DNA from: Streptomyces sp. Ag109_O5-10
Lineage (GTDB): Bacteria > Actinomycetota > Actinomycetes > Streptomycetales > Streptomycetaceae
NCBI RefSeq assembly: GCF_900105755.1
Contig: NZ_FNTQ01000001.1
Coordinates: 620,001 to 684,000 of the forward strand
Length of the DNA: 64,000 nucleotides
Direction: 5' to 3'
In this document: positions 34,108 to 42,275 of the stretch, one piece after another
Numbering within the stretch: the first letter of the stretch is position 1
Layout of the letters: every line of letters begins with the position of its first letter
The notes under the pieces: generated by a model
The model's input: the letters and a program-made list of their open reading frames with translations, nothing else
Databases searched by the model: none
Told to the model about the DNA's origin: nothing
Program-made: the position numbers and the translations under genes

Positions 34108-35019
34108 GTGTCTGACAAGAATCACGCCACGGTGGCGGTCACCGGGGTCACCGGTGCGCTCGGCAGCCGGATCGCGGCCCGACTCGCCGGCCACGGGGTC
34201 CCGCAGCTCCTCGTCGGCCGCAGTCCCGACCGCATGCCCGACCTGCCGGGCGCCCGGCGACGCGGTCCGGCCGCCTACGCCGACGCCGCGGGCATGCGCA
34301 GGGCGCTCGCCGGCGCGTCGGCCCTCGTCCTGGTCTCCGGACACCGCAACGGCCGCCGGCTGGAGGAACACGCCACCGCGGTCGAGGCTGCGATCGCGGT
34401 CGGCGTGCGCCGGGTCCTGTACGTGTCGCTCGTCAGCGCGGCGCCTGCCGCCACCTATCTCAACGCCCGCGACCAGTGGCTGACCGAACAGTTCCTGGCC
34501 GGCGCCGGGATCCGCCACACGATCCTCCGGGCAGGCTTCTACGCGTCGACGCCCGCGGCCCTCGCCGACGCGGAACTCCTCGTGCGCGGCCCCGCGACGA
34601 CCGGCCGGGCCGCCTTCGTCACCCACGAGGACATCGCGGACGTGATCACGGCCGTCGCCCTCGATGACGGTCCGCGCTCGGAGTACGACGGCGCGACCCT
34701 GGAGATCACCGGGCCCGAGGCGCTGACTCTCGGCGAAGCGGTCACCCGGATCGCCGCGGCCACCGGCCGGCCCTACCGCTACGAACCCGAAACCCTTGAG
34801 GAAGCCTTCGCGCGGCGCTGGCGGCTGGGCATGAGCGGGGAACAGATCGAGACCTGGATCTCCTGGTACCAGGCGATCGAGCGGGGCGAGGTCTCCGTGG
34901 TCACCGACGTGGTTCCCCGGCTCACCGGCTCACCGGCGACCCCGATCTCGGACGCGGCCTGGTGGCCCGCGCCGAACACCGCGCGGGGAACCGGCGAGTT
35001 CGGCGCCGGGCGGAGCTGA
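34108..35019 (+). CDS. NmrA-like NAD(P)-binding protein (atypical SDR)
   Basis: GTG 34108 follows GGAGG (34096-34100) by 7 bases. The 303-residue protein has the SDR nucleotide motif VTGVTGALGSRIAARL at residues ~11-26, a RSPDRMPDLPG loop, VRRVLYVSL and an ILRAGFYAS segment, as in NmrA and QOR2-type proteins, without the Tyr-x3-Lys of classical reductases. Such proteins act as quinone reductases or redox-sensing regulators. It sits 170 bases after the permease gene on the same strand; whether it shares the TetR control is unclear. Confidence 0.85.
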   Translation: MSDKNHATVAVTGVTGALGSRIAARLAGHGVPQLLVGRSPDRMPDLPGARRRGPAAYADAAGMRRALAGASALVLVSGHRNGRRLEEHATAVEAAIAVGVRRVLYVSLVSAAPAATYLNARDQWLTEQFLAGAGIRHTILRAGFYASTPAALADAELLVRGPATTGRAAFVTHEDIADVITAVALDDGPRSEYDGATLEITGPEALTLGEAVTRIAAATGRPYRYEPETLEEAFARRWRLGMSGEQIETWISWYQAIERGEVSVVTDVVPRLTGSPATPISDAAWWPAPNTARGTGEFGAGRS

Positions 35020-35030
35020 GACGTCCGCCG

Positions 35031-35126
35031 TCAGAACGTGCAGGCCGGCTGCAGCGCGAGAACGAGGCCGACCCCGACGACGAGGGCGATCACGCCGAGG
35101 ACGATCACTTTCGTCTGATCACTCAT
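35031..35126 (-). CDS. Small single-pass membrane protein, 31 residues
   Basis: ATG 35126 opens a 31-codon frame: a short polar N-terminus (MSDQTK), a 20-residue hydrophobic helix rich in Val, Leu and Gly, and the end LQPACTF. The composition is unlike that of a random GC-rich frame. The ribosome binding site is weak (GGGAATGA, ~11 bases). It converges on the NmrA-like gene and is divergent from the next small secreted-protein gene. Function unknown. Confidence 0.5.
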   Translation of the reverse strand: MSDQTKVIVLGVIALVVGVGLVLALQPACTF

Positions 35127-35218
35127 CGGCGGCCGTTCATTCCCGGGCAGCCGACCCGAACAACACCCTTTTCCATCCGGCCAGAATGGCACGGCCCGGA
35201 ATCGAGGCGCATCGCATG

Positions 35219-35281
35219 ATCTGGTGATCGGTCCCGCCGTTCCTTTTCCTGATACGGCCGCGCACCGCCCGATCACCAGAT
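35219..35281. promoter_or_regulatory. Perfect 13-base inverted repeat between two small divergent genes
   Basis: ATCTGGTGATCGG (35219-35231) and CCGATCACCAGAT (35269-35281) pair perfectly across a 37-base spacer. It sits in the gap between the divergent small membrane-protein and secreted-protein genes, a position that suits a regulator binding two sites. Confidence 0.5.
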
Positions 35282-35355
35282 TGCGCGACGCCCCCTGCCG
35301 TTTCTGCGGCGCATAGTGATCCTGCCGTCGTTCGCCGGAGCAAGGAGAAATGACC

Positions 35356-35571
35356 ATGCAGAAACCCGTACGTCGCACAGCGGTCGTGGCTGTTCTTCTC
35401 GCAGTCGCCGCAGGTGTTCTCTTCGTTGCCCGCGGTTCCGCGAGTGCCGCCCTTTTCCCCGCGGCCGGGAGAGCGCCGGAAGGGCATTGCGGCAGCCACG
35501 CCTACGACCGCTTCGACCGTTTCTACCCCTGGGTCCGGAACCGGCTCACGGAATTCCGGCGGGTCGGCTGA
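35356..35571 (+). CDS. Small secreted protein, 71 residues
   Basis: AAGGAG at 35342-35347 gives ideal spacing (8 bases) to ATG 35356, so this start is preferred over ATG 35350. The N-terminus is a clear signal peptide: MQKPVRR, then a hydrophobic core (TAVVAVLLAVAAGVLFVA) and an Ala/Ser cleavage region near SASA. The mature part is ~40 residues with one Cys, a DRFDRFYPWVRNRL aromatic stretch and a basic end. No family is recognised. Confidence 0.7.
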   Translation: MQKPVRRTAVVAVLLAVAAGVLFVARGSASAALFPAAGRAPEGHCGSHAYDRFDRFYPWVRNRLTEFRRVG

Positions 35572-35590
35572 GCCGGCCGAGGAGTCAGGA

Positions 35591-35779
35591 GTGTGTTGCA
35601 CGATGAACGCCGGAGACGGTGCCCCGGGCAAGGACGACGCCGGGCAGACGTTCGAAGAGGGACTGGAGCCCTGGCTTTCGGCGTGGCTCGCGGTCGGCCA
35701 GGAGGATCACCTGGCACGGAAGGCGCAGGCATCTCGTTCCGGACCGGGCTCGGTCCGGAACGAGATGCCTGCACGGTGA
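35591..35779 (+). CDS. Possible small protein ending inside a hairpin
   Basis: GTG 35591 follows AGGAG by 6 bases; ATG 35603 is an alternative start. The frame gives 62 (or 58) residues, acidic at first (GDGAPGKDDAGQTFEEGLEPW) and basic at the end. Its last ~19 codons read through a 48-base perfect inverted repeat, which suggests either that a terminator overlaps the 3' end or that the frame is fortuitous. It follows the secreted-protein gene by 19 bases. Confidence 0.4.
   Translation: MCCTMNAGDGAPGKDDAGQTFEEGLEPWLSAWLAVGQEDHLARKAQASRSGPGSVRNEMPAR
35723..35770. terminator. 48-base perfect inverted repeat (21-base arms, 6-base loop)
   Basis: Left arm 35723-35743, loop GGGCTC 35744-35749, right arm 35750-35770; the arms pair without a mismatch. 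It lies between the plus-strand small genes and the convergent FMN-protein gene, where it can act as a bidirectional terminator. It is unusually long and perfect for one. Confidence 0.7.
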
Positions 35780-35850
35780 GTTCCGGGGCTCCTGCGTTTC
35801 GCTCGTCCGGGCCGCACCCGTTCTTCACCCGTTCACCGCCGCGGGACCGG

Positions 35851-37434
35851 TCAGGCGGTGAAGCGATCAGGATCGGCGGCCTTCCAGTCCGTGGCCCAGG
35901 ACTCCGGCGGCTCGATCAGCAACTGCCCGGGAGCCAGCCATTCGTAGAGCTCCGCGTAGGAGCGGACCGTGACCGGATCCACGCGCCGGCGCAGCATGTC
36001 CGGGCGCAGCGCGGCCGGTCCGCTCACGCCCAGCGAGGCGATGATCCTCATGGCGCTGTTCACCGTGGCGGACTGGAAGCGCTGGACCCGGACCGACTTG
36101 TCATCGACGTCCAACGCGCGGGCGCGGCGCGGGTCTTGTGTGGCGACCCCGGCGGGGCAGGTGTTGGTGTGACAGCTCTGCGCCTGGATGCATCCGATCG
36201 CGAACATCATGGCGCGAGCCGCGTTGGTGAAGTCGGCGCCCTGCACCATGCGTTTGACGATGTCGGCTCCGGTGGCCACCTTGCCGCTGGCGCCGATCCT
36301 GATCCGGTCCCGCAGGCCCGCGCCGACCAGCGCGTTGTGGACGGTGACGAGCCCTTCGGTGAGGGGGCTGCCCAGATGGTCGGCGAACTCCAACGGGGCG
36401 GCTCCGGTGCCGCCCTCGGCTCCGTCCACGATGATGAAGTCCGGCGCGGTGCCCTCCTCGACCATCGCCTTGCACACCGCCAGGAACTCCCGCCGGGAAC
36501 CCACGCAGAACTTGAAGCCGACCGGCTTGCCCCCGGACAGCTCGCGCATCTCCGCGAGGAACCGGACCAGTTCCCGTGGCGTGCCGAAGACCTCGTGGTA
36601 AGGGGGCGAGACGACGGTCCGGCCCTCGGGGACTCCGCGTACCCGGGCTATCTCGGCGGTGACCTTCTCCCCGGGCAGCACCCCTCCGATGCCGGGCTTG
36701 GCTCCCTGGGACAGCTTCAGGGACACGCACTTCACGCTGTCGTGAGCGGCCTTGTCCGCGAACCGCGCCCGGTCGAAATGGCCGTCCACGGTGCGGCAGC
36801 CGAAGTATCCGGTGCCGATCTCCCACACCAGGTCGCCGCCGTGACGCAGGTGGTATTCCGACAGGCCGCCCTCACCGGTGTCGTGCGCGAATCCCCCGAG
36901 GGCGGCACCCCGGTTCAGGGCGAGGACGGCGTTGGCGGACAGCGAACCGAAGCTCATCGCCGAGACGTTGAGCAGTGCCATGTCGTAGGGCTTGGTGCAG
37001 TCCGGACCGCCGACGCGGACCTTCGGCTGCTCTGCCTGCACCGGGCGCGGCCTCATCGACGACTCGAAGTACTCGTACCCCTCGGCGTAGACGTTCCGCT
37101 CGGTCCCGAACGCCTGCTCGGCCTCCAGGCCCTTGGCGCGCTGGTAGACGAGACTGCGGACATCCCTGTCGTAGGGTCGGCCGTCGTAATTGCGCTCGAT
37201 GAAATACTGCTGCAGCTCCGGCCGGATCGACTCCAGCATGAAGCGCACATGTCCCAGCACGGGGTAGTTGCGCAGCACCGAGTGACGTTTTTGGAGGAGA
37301 TCGTAGGAACCCACGCCCGTCAGTGCCGCGAAAAGCAGGGCGGCCGGCCACCACCAGGGGGACACGGTCGCTGCGAAAGTTCCGAATGCGACTGCCACGG
37401 CACCGATGAATGCAACTGCTGAAATTCTCATCAC
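35851..37434 (-). CDS. FMN-binding glutamate-synthase-like protein with N-terminal membrane anchor
   Basis: About 527 residues. Two hydrophobic segments at the N-terminus (AVAFIGAVAVAFGTFAA and WWWPAALLFAALTGV) precede a glutamate-synthase-type FMN barrel: NVSAMSFGSLSANAV, LKLSQGAKPGIGGVLPG, FIIVDGAEGGTGAAPLEF and the Fe-S cluster segment CIQAQSCHTNTCP. It lacks the glutaminase domain, as do other stand-alone GltB2-like proteins such as methylglutamate-synthase-related and archaeal forms. GTG 37434 or ATG 37431 has no ribosome binding site, but a promoter sits immediately upstream, so a leaderless start is likely. Confidence 0.88.
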   Translation of the reverse strand: MMRISAVAFIGAVAVAFGTFAATVSPWWWPAALLFAALTGVGSYDLLQKRHSVLRNYPVLGHVRFMLESIRPELQQYFIERNYDGRPYDRDVRSLVYQRAKGLEAEQAFGTERNVYAEGYEYFESSMRPRPVQAEQPKVRVGGPDCTKPYDMALLNVSAMSFGSLSANAVLALNRGAALGGFAHDTGEGGLSEYHLRHGGDLVWEIGTGYFGCRTVDGHFDRARFADKAAHDSVKCVSLKLSQGAKPGIGGVLPGEKVTAEIARVRGVPEGRTVVSPPYHEVFGTPRELVRFLAEMRELSGGKPVGFKFCVGSRREFLAVCKAMVEEGTAPDFIIVDGAEGGTGAAPLEFADHLGSPLTEGLVTVHNALVGAGLRDRIRIGASGKVATGADIVKRMVQGADFTNAARAMMFAIGCIQAQSCHTNTCPAGVATQDPRRARALDVDDKSVRVQRFQSATVNSAMRIIASLGVSGPAALRPDMLRRRVDPVTVRSYAELYEWLAPGQLLIEPPESWATDWKAADPDRFTA

Positions 37435-37440
37435 AGGTGA

Positions 37441-37470
37441 AACGTACAACCGCCTGAGTCCACGTCACAA
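37441..37470 (-). promoter_or_regulatory. Promoter for the FMN-protein gene, probably giving a leaderless mRNA
   Basis: Reading the minus strand, -35 TTGTGA (37465-37470), an 18-base spacer and -10 TACGTT (37441-37446). A start 6-7 bases after the -10 falls on or next to GTG 37434. Confidence 0.5.
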
Positions 37471-37731
37471 TGTCTCATTAATGCGATATGTGGCACATTC
37501 GGGGCTCGGCCCGGGCGAATTTCTCCATGCCGGATCGGTCCGGCCGCGTCGGCGGTTTCCGCTCTTCCCTCCGGAAATAGGGAAGTGAATGTCCGGATCC
37601 CCGACGGCGCCGTACCTGCGGCGCCGTCGCGACCAGCATCCCCCGGGCCCGGGGCGCCGGCATCGCTCGTTCACGGGATTCTCGGCACGCGCCCGCCGCC
37701 GCGGGCGTCGCTCAGTCCGCCCCCCGGGGTT

Positions 37732-40563
37732 TCAGCCCCGCTCGATCGCCAGCCGGGTCAGTTCGACCCGGGTGTTGATACCGAGCTTGGCGAAGATGTG
37801 CTTCATGTGCGTGTTGACGGTGTGCACGGACACGTAGAGCCGATCGGCTATGGCCCGGTTGGTGAGCCCCTCCACGACGAGCGGGATGAGCTTCCGCTCC
37901 GACTCGGTCAGGCCCTCCCATCCCGGTGTGCCGCTCGTGTGGTGCCGTGGGGCGGCCGTGCGCACGCCGAAGTGTCTGAGATTCCGCGTGATCCGTTCGT
38001 GATCGCGCACGGCTCCGGAGGCCGACGCCAGCTCGCCCGCCTCCTCGAGGTAGGGGATCGCCGACGCGGTGTCGCCCGAGGCGGCCAGCAGGCCTGCGAG
38101 GTCCTCGCAGACGCCGGCCAGGGCCAGCCTCCTGCCTGTGCTCCGGTAACCGGTGACGGCGGACTCCAGCGCACCCAGGTCGTGGTGGAGCAGTCCGTCC
38201 GCATGGGCTCGGACGGCCCCGATGATCCGCTGGCTGTCGTCCTGTCCGGCGAGGGTGCGCAGGGCGCCGGACACGGCCCGCGCGACCGGCACGTCCTCGC
38301 CGCGCAGTGCCGTGCGCACGATCCAGGGCCAGTGGGACGGCGGCACCGCGAGCAGCTGTGCCGGCTCGGCGTTCGCGAAGCCGGCGTCCAGCGCCGCTGC
38401 CGCCGCGGCGTCCCGGCCCTCCGCGTCGGCCAGACAGGCGCGCGCCAGCGACACCCACGGGCCGAACCGCTGGGTGCTCGTGCCGGATCCGGCTTCGGCG
38501 GCACGGAGATGGTCCCCGGCTCTGGCGAGGTCACCGCGTCGGATCTCCACCAGTGCCAGTACGGAGCGGGCCTGTGGAGTCGGCTGGGTGATCTCCAGCT
38601 CCTCGGCCACCATCAGGCTGGCCTCGGCCTCCACGGCCGCGTCGTCCAGGGCCCCCTGTTCGAACAGCGCGCAGGCCCGGCTCGCGTGCCAGTGGGGAAG
38701 CGACCAGCCCAGGCCCATCGCCTCCGCCTCGCGCTGCCCCTCCCGCAGCACCCGCCCGGTCTCCGCGAGCCGGTCGGTGGCGGTCAGCACCGTGGCCAGC
38801 CAGAGCGCGGGAATCCGCGGTGGCCGCAGGTGGAGTACGCCGGTCTGGGTGCCGGAACGCGCCGTGGCCTCCTCGGCGAGTTCGAGGGCGCGGGCGAGAC
38901 GCCCTCGGTAGAAGGACGTCTGCGACTGGAACACCATGGCGCTGACGACGACGGCCGGGTCCTCGCTGCGGTAGGAGGCCTCGACCAGTCCGATGTCGGT
39001 CTGCTCGGCTGCGGTGATGTCGCCGAGGTAGACGTGGCCGGTGGCCTTGGTCTTCAGCAGCCGGACCCGCAGGTCGGCCGGCAGCCCGGGAAGGGCGAGA
39101 GCCCGCTGGAGGTGCGTCATCGCGGCGGCGTCGTCGCCCGTGGCCTGGTGGATCTCGGCGGCCACCAGGCGCAGACGCGCCTCCTGCAGCGGCTCCAGCC
39201 GGTCCGACAGGGTGGCGTCGACCATGTCGAGGGCCTGGTGTACCCGGCGGGTCCGGCCGAGGTGCTCGGCGGCGTCGGTGAGCAGGGCGATGCGCCGTGG
39301 GTCGTGCGGGGGCAGCAGCCCGGCGACCTGCTGGGCGAGGTCCGCGGCCGCGTCGGGGGCCGACGAGGACAGCTCCCGTACCGCGGTGGTCAGCGAGGTC
39401 ACGGCGTCGTCGTCGACCGGGCCGCCCGACAGGACGACGTGCCAGGCCACCTCGGCCGATCGTGCCCCGATGCCGCGCAGCACGTCGGCGGCCTGCCGGT
39501 GCAGGGCGACGCGTACGGCCGGTGCCAGGTTCTCGTGGACGGCCTGCCGCATGAGGTCGTGGCGGAACGCCAGCCGCGGCCCTTCGCCGGAGAGCAGACC
39601 GGCGTTCAGGGCCGCCTCGACACCCGCCAGCAGGCTGCCCACCTCCCTGCCGAGCATGCGGGCGGCCGTGCCGAGGTCGAACTCCCGGCCGAGGACGGAC
39701 CCCACCTGGAGCAGGCGCACGGCGTCCTCCGGGAGCCGGTCCAGACGCGCGGCGACGCTCCGCCGGAACCCGACGGGGATACCGTCGTGCACCAGGCTCG
39801 CCACCCCCGCCTCCACCCTGACGGCGTCCGTGTCGACGAAGGCGCGCACCAGTTCGATCGCCAGGAACGGATTGCCCGCGACGCCCCGCAGCAGCCCGGC
39901 CAGCCCGAGTGACGGCTGCGCGCCGAGGACGTCGGCCGCGATGTGCTGCAACTCCTCCTGCGGCAGCGGGCCGAGGGTCAGCCAGCGGGCTCCGAGACGT
40001 TCGAGATCCTCTCGCACCCTGGCGACGGTCGGCCGCTCCGCCTCCGGCCGTATCGCCAGCACCCACAGGATCCGCGAAGCCGCCAGCCGCCGGGGCAGGG
40101 TGCGCAGCACCAGGAGCGTGGCCGCGTCCGCCCACTGCGCATCGTCCACGAGCACCGCCACCGGGGCGCGCTGGGCACGGTCCTCCAGGTCGTCCGTGAT
40201 GCTGTCCAGCAGCCACAGCCGCTGGTCGTCGGTGGCCGCGGCGGCTCGTGCGGAGCCGTCGGAGGGCTGCAGGGCCAGCTGCAGGGCCGCCCCGGCGGCG
40301 TACTGGTCGAGTTCGTCGGCCCGTACGGACACCACGTCGAACCCGGACCGCCGTGCCATGCCGTCCAGCTCCGCCAGCAGCCGGCTCTTGCCGACGCCGG
40401 CCGCGCCTTCCACGACGACGCAGGCACCCCGCCCGCCCCGCACCGTGTCCAGGGCCGCGCGGACGGCCGCCAGCTCGCGGCCCCGTCCCCTGAGGCGCAG
40501 GCCGTTCACGGCCCGGTTCCCACGCCCACCGGGCCGGTCACCCGCGGGGTCTGTGCTGCGCAT
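37732..40563 (-). CDS. LAL-family LuxR regulator, 943 residues
   Basis: Walker A EGAAGVGKSRLL (GAAGVGKS at 53-60), Walker B VAVLVDDAQWAD, a long TPR-like helical region and a C-terminal LuxR HTH (LTESERKLIPLVVEGLTNRA, TVNTHMKHIFAKLG) at about 884-943. ATG 40563 is used, GTG 40581 is the alternative; the open frame extends further upstream without support. It is divergent from the HpaB-type hydroxylase gene with a 157-base gap containing a perfect palindrome, so it is a strong candidate activator of the aromatic catabolic genes. Confidence 0.88.
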   Translation of the reverse strand: MRSTDPAGDRPGGRGNRAVNGLRLRGRGRELAAVRAALDTVRGGRGACVVVEGAAGVGKSRLLAELDGMARRSGFDVVSVRADELDQYAAGAALQLALQPSDGSARAAAATDDQRLWLLDSITDDLEDRAQRAPVAVLVDDAQWADAATLLVLRTLPRRLAASRILWVLAIRPEAERPTVARVREDLERLGARWLTLGPLPQEELQHIAADVLGAQPSLGLAGLLRGVAGNPFLAIELVRAFVDTDAVRVEAGVASLVHDGIPVGFRRSVAARLDRLPEDAVRLLQVGSVLGREFDLGTAARMLGREVGSLLAGVEAALNAGLLSGEGPRLAFRHDLMRQAVHENLAPAVRVALHRQAADVLRGIGARSAEVAWHVVLSGGPVDDDAVTSLTTAVRELSSSAPDAAADLAQQVAGLLPPHDPRRIALLTDAAEHLGRTRRVHQALDMVDATLSDRLEPLQEARLRLVAAEIHQATGDDAAAMTHLQRALALPGLPADLRVRLLKTKATGHVYLGDITAAEQTDIGLVEASYRSEDPAVVVSAMVFQSQTSFYRGRLARALELAEEATARSGTQTGVLHLRPPRIPALWLATVLTATDRLAETGRVLREGQREAEAMGLGWSLPHWHASRACALFEQGALDDAAVEAEASLMVAEELEITQPTPQARSVLALVEIRRGDLARAGDHLRAAEAGSGTSTQRFGPWVSLARACLADAEGRDAAAAAALDAGFANAEPAQLLAVPPSHWPWIVRTALRGEDVPVARAVSGALRTLAGQDDSQRIIGAVRAHADGLLHHDLGALESAVTGYRSTGRRLALAGVCEDLAGLLAASGDTASAIPYLEEAGELASASGAVRDHERITRNLRHFGVRTAAPRHHTSGTPGWEGLTESERKLIPLVVEGLTNRAIADRLYVSVHTVNTHMKHIFAKLGINTRVELTRLAIERG

Positions 40564-40624
40564 GGGGTCAGCATGCCGCACGGCCCCATCGCCCTCAACG
40601 GCCGTCCCTGTGCGCCAGGCGCTT

Positions 40625-40636
40625 TCACCCGGGTGA
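40625..40636. promoter_or_regulatory. Perfect palindrome TCACCCGGGTGA between regulator and hydroxylase genes
   Basis: A 12-base perfect palindrome about midway in the gap between the divergent LAL regulator and hydroxylase genes. The position suits an operator for the regulator or a catabolite-control protein. Confidence 0.45.
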
Positions 40637-40720
40637 TTGTCGGTTCCGCACCGTCGGCTCACCCCGCCGAGCCGCATGTTCCTGGTCGTCCAGATCTCTT
40701 GCCCCCGAGAGGAGCACGAC

Positions 40721-42256
40721 GTGCGTACAGGCAAGGAATACCTGGCGGCGCTGAACGACGGCCGCACGGTGTGGGTGGGTGACGAACTCGTCGCCGATGT
40801 GTCCACGCACCCCAAGACCAGGGCGTACGCCCGCAGCATCGCGGACTTCTACGACCTGCACCACCGCCCCGACCTCCAGGACGTCATGACGTTCCTGGAC
40901 GAGGACGGGGTCCGGCGGTCCATGACCTGGTTCCAGCACCGCTCCAAGGAGGACCTGCTGCGCAAGCGGCGCTACCTGGAGACGGTGCAGCGGGAGCTGG
41001 GCGGCGGTGCGATACCGCGTACGCCGGATGTCAACAACTACGTCCTGCTGACCTACGTCGACGACCCCGAGCCCTGGAGCAGCCAGTCCGTCGGGACCGA
41101 CGGGCGGGACCTCACCGGCGGGATCCTCGACTTCTGGAACGTGATGCGGGACGGGGACCTCAACGCGACCCCGGCCTTCGTCGACCCGCAGGCGGACCGC
41201 TCGCGCGATTCCGCACAGGCCCAGTCCCCCGCGCTGCGGGTGATCGCCACCTCGGACGAGGGCATCACCGTGCGGGGTGTGAAGTCCATCAGCACCGGCG
41301 CGGCCTTCGGGGACTGGATCCACATCGGCGTCTTCTACCGCCCGGGCATCGTGGCGGAGCAGATCATCTACGGGGCCGTGAAGCCCAACACCCCCGGGGT
41401 CACCATCATCTGCCGCGAGAGCAACGTCCGCGACGGCGAGGAGGTGGAGCACCCGCTCGCCTCGCAGGGTGACGAGCTGGACAGCATCATCGTGTTCGAG
41501 GACGTGCTCATCCCCTGGAACCGGGTCTTCCACATCGGCAACCCCGAGCACGCCTCGCTGTACCCGCAGCGCGTCTTCGACTGGCTGCACTACCACTCCC
41601 TGGTGCGTGCCATGGTGAAGGCGGAGCTGATGCTCGGCCTGGCCCTGCTGATCACCGAGCACATCGGCACCTACCAACTGCCTCCGGTCCAGGCCAGGAT
41701 CGCCCGGTTCGCCGGCTTCCTCCAGACGCTGAAGGCGCACGTGATCGCCTCGGAGGACGACGGGTTCTTCACTCCCGGCGGCATCTACAAGCCGAACGTC
41801 CTGATGTTCGACTTCGGGCGGGCCTACTACATCGAGCACATCACCGACCTGACGCACGAACTCGTCGACCTGTCCGGACGCGCCGCGCTCATCTACCCCA
41901 CCGAGGGGCAGTGGGAGCGCCCCGAGCTGCGGCCGTGGCTGGCGGCGCTGCAGACCGGGCCGGTCGGCAGGCCGCACGACCGGCTGAAGATCAGCCGGGT
42001 GATCCGCGACATGTTCCTGTCCGACTGGGGCGACCGCATCAGCACCTTCGAGAACTTCAACGGCACGCCCCTGCTGGCCATCCGGAGCCTCACGATGAAG
42101 CGTGCCGAGATGTCTCCCACCGGGACCATGGCGGACCTCGCCCGCAAGGTCTGCGGCATCGAGAGCGTGACCGGCGACGGGGAACCGGAGACCGCGTACC
42201 TGGCCCAGGCGGACTACGCCCGGCGACAGGACGGCACGCGCCGGAACGCCCGGTAG
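40721..42256 (+). CDS. FADH2-dependent aromatic hydroxylase, HpaB family
   Basis: GTG 40721 with GAGAGGAG 6 bases upstream; 511 residues, the usual HpaB length. It opens with the family's RTGKEYLAAL and WVGDELV, and carries RVIATSDEGITVRGVKSIST, the HPLASQGDELDSIIVFEDVLIPWNRVF segment in part, and a helical C-terminal domain with PHDRLKISRVIRDMF. HpaB-type oxygenases add a hydroxyl ortho or para to an existing one, using FADH2 from a separate reductase. The company of intradiol dioxygenase and maleylacetate reductase genes points to a substrate converted to hydroxyquinol, such as resorcinol, 4-nitrocatechol-like or chlorinated phenols. A reductase gene lies at 44624-45112. Confidence 0.88.
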   Translation: MRTGKEYLAALNDGRTVWVGDELVADVSTHPKTRAYARSIADFYDLHHRPDLQDVMTFLDEDGVRRSMTWFQHRSKEDLLRKRRYLETVQRELGGGAIPRTPDVNNYVLLTYVDDPEPWSSQSVGTDGRDLTGGILDFWNVMRDGDLNATPAFVDPQADRSRDSAQAQSPALRVIATSDEGITVRGVKSISTGAAFGDWIHIGVFYRPGIVAEQIIYGAVKPNTPGVTIICRESNVRDGEEVEHPLASQGDELDSIIVFEDVLIPWNRVFHIGNPEHASLYPQRVFDWLHYHSLVRAMVKAELMLGLALLITEHIGTYQLPPVQARIARFAGFLQTLKAHVIASEDDGFFTPGGIYKPNVLMFDFGRAYYIEHITDLTHELVDLSGRAALIYPTEGQWERPELRPWLAALQTGPVGRPHDRLKISRVIRDMFLSDWGDRISTFENFNGTPLLAIRSLTMKRAEMSPTGTMADLARKVCGIESVTGDGEPETAYLAQADYARRQDGTRRNAR

Positions 42257-42275
42257 CCGGACGCCGGGGCCCGGG

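Noticed and set aside
34053..34115. 20-codon leader ORF before the NmrA-like gene
   Set aside because: It lacks its own ribosome binding site and simply overlaps the real gene's site; too little evidence.
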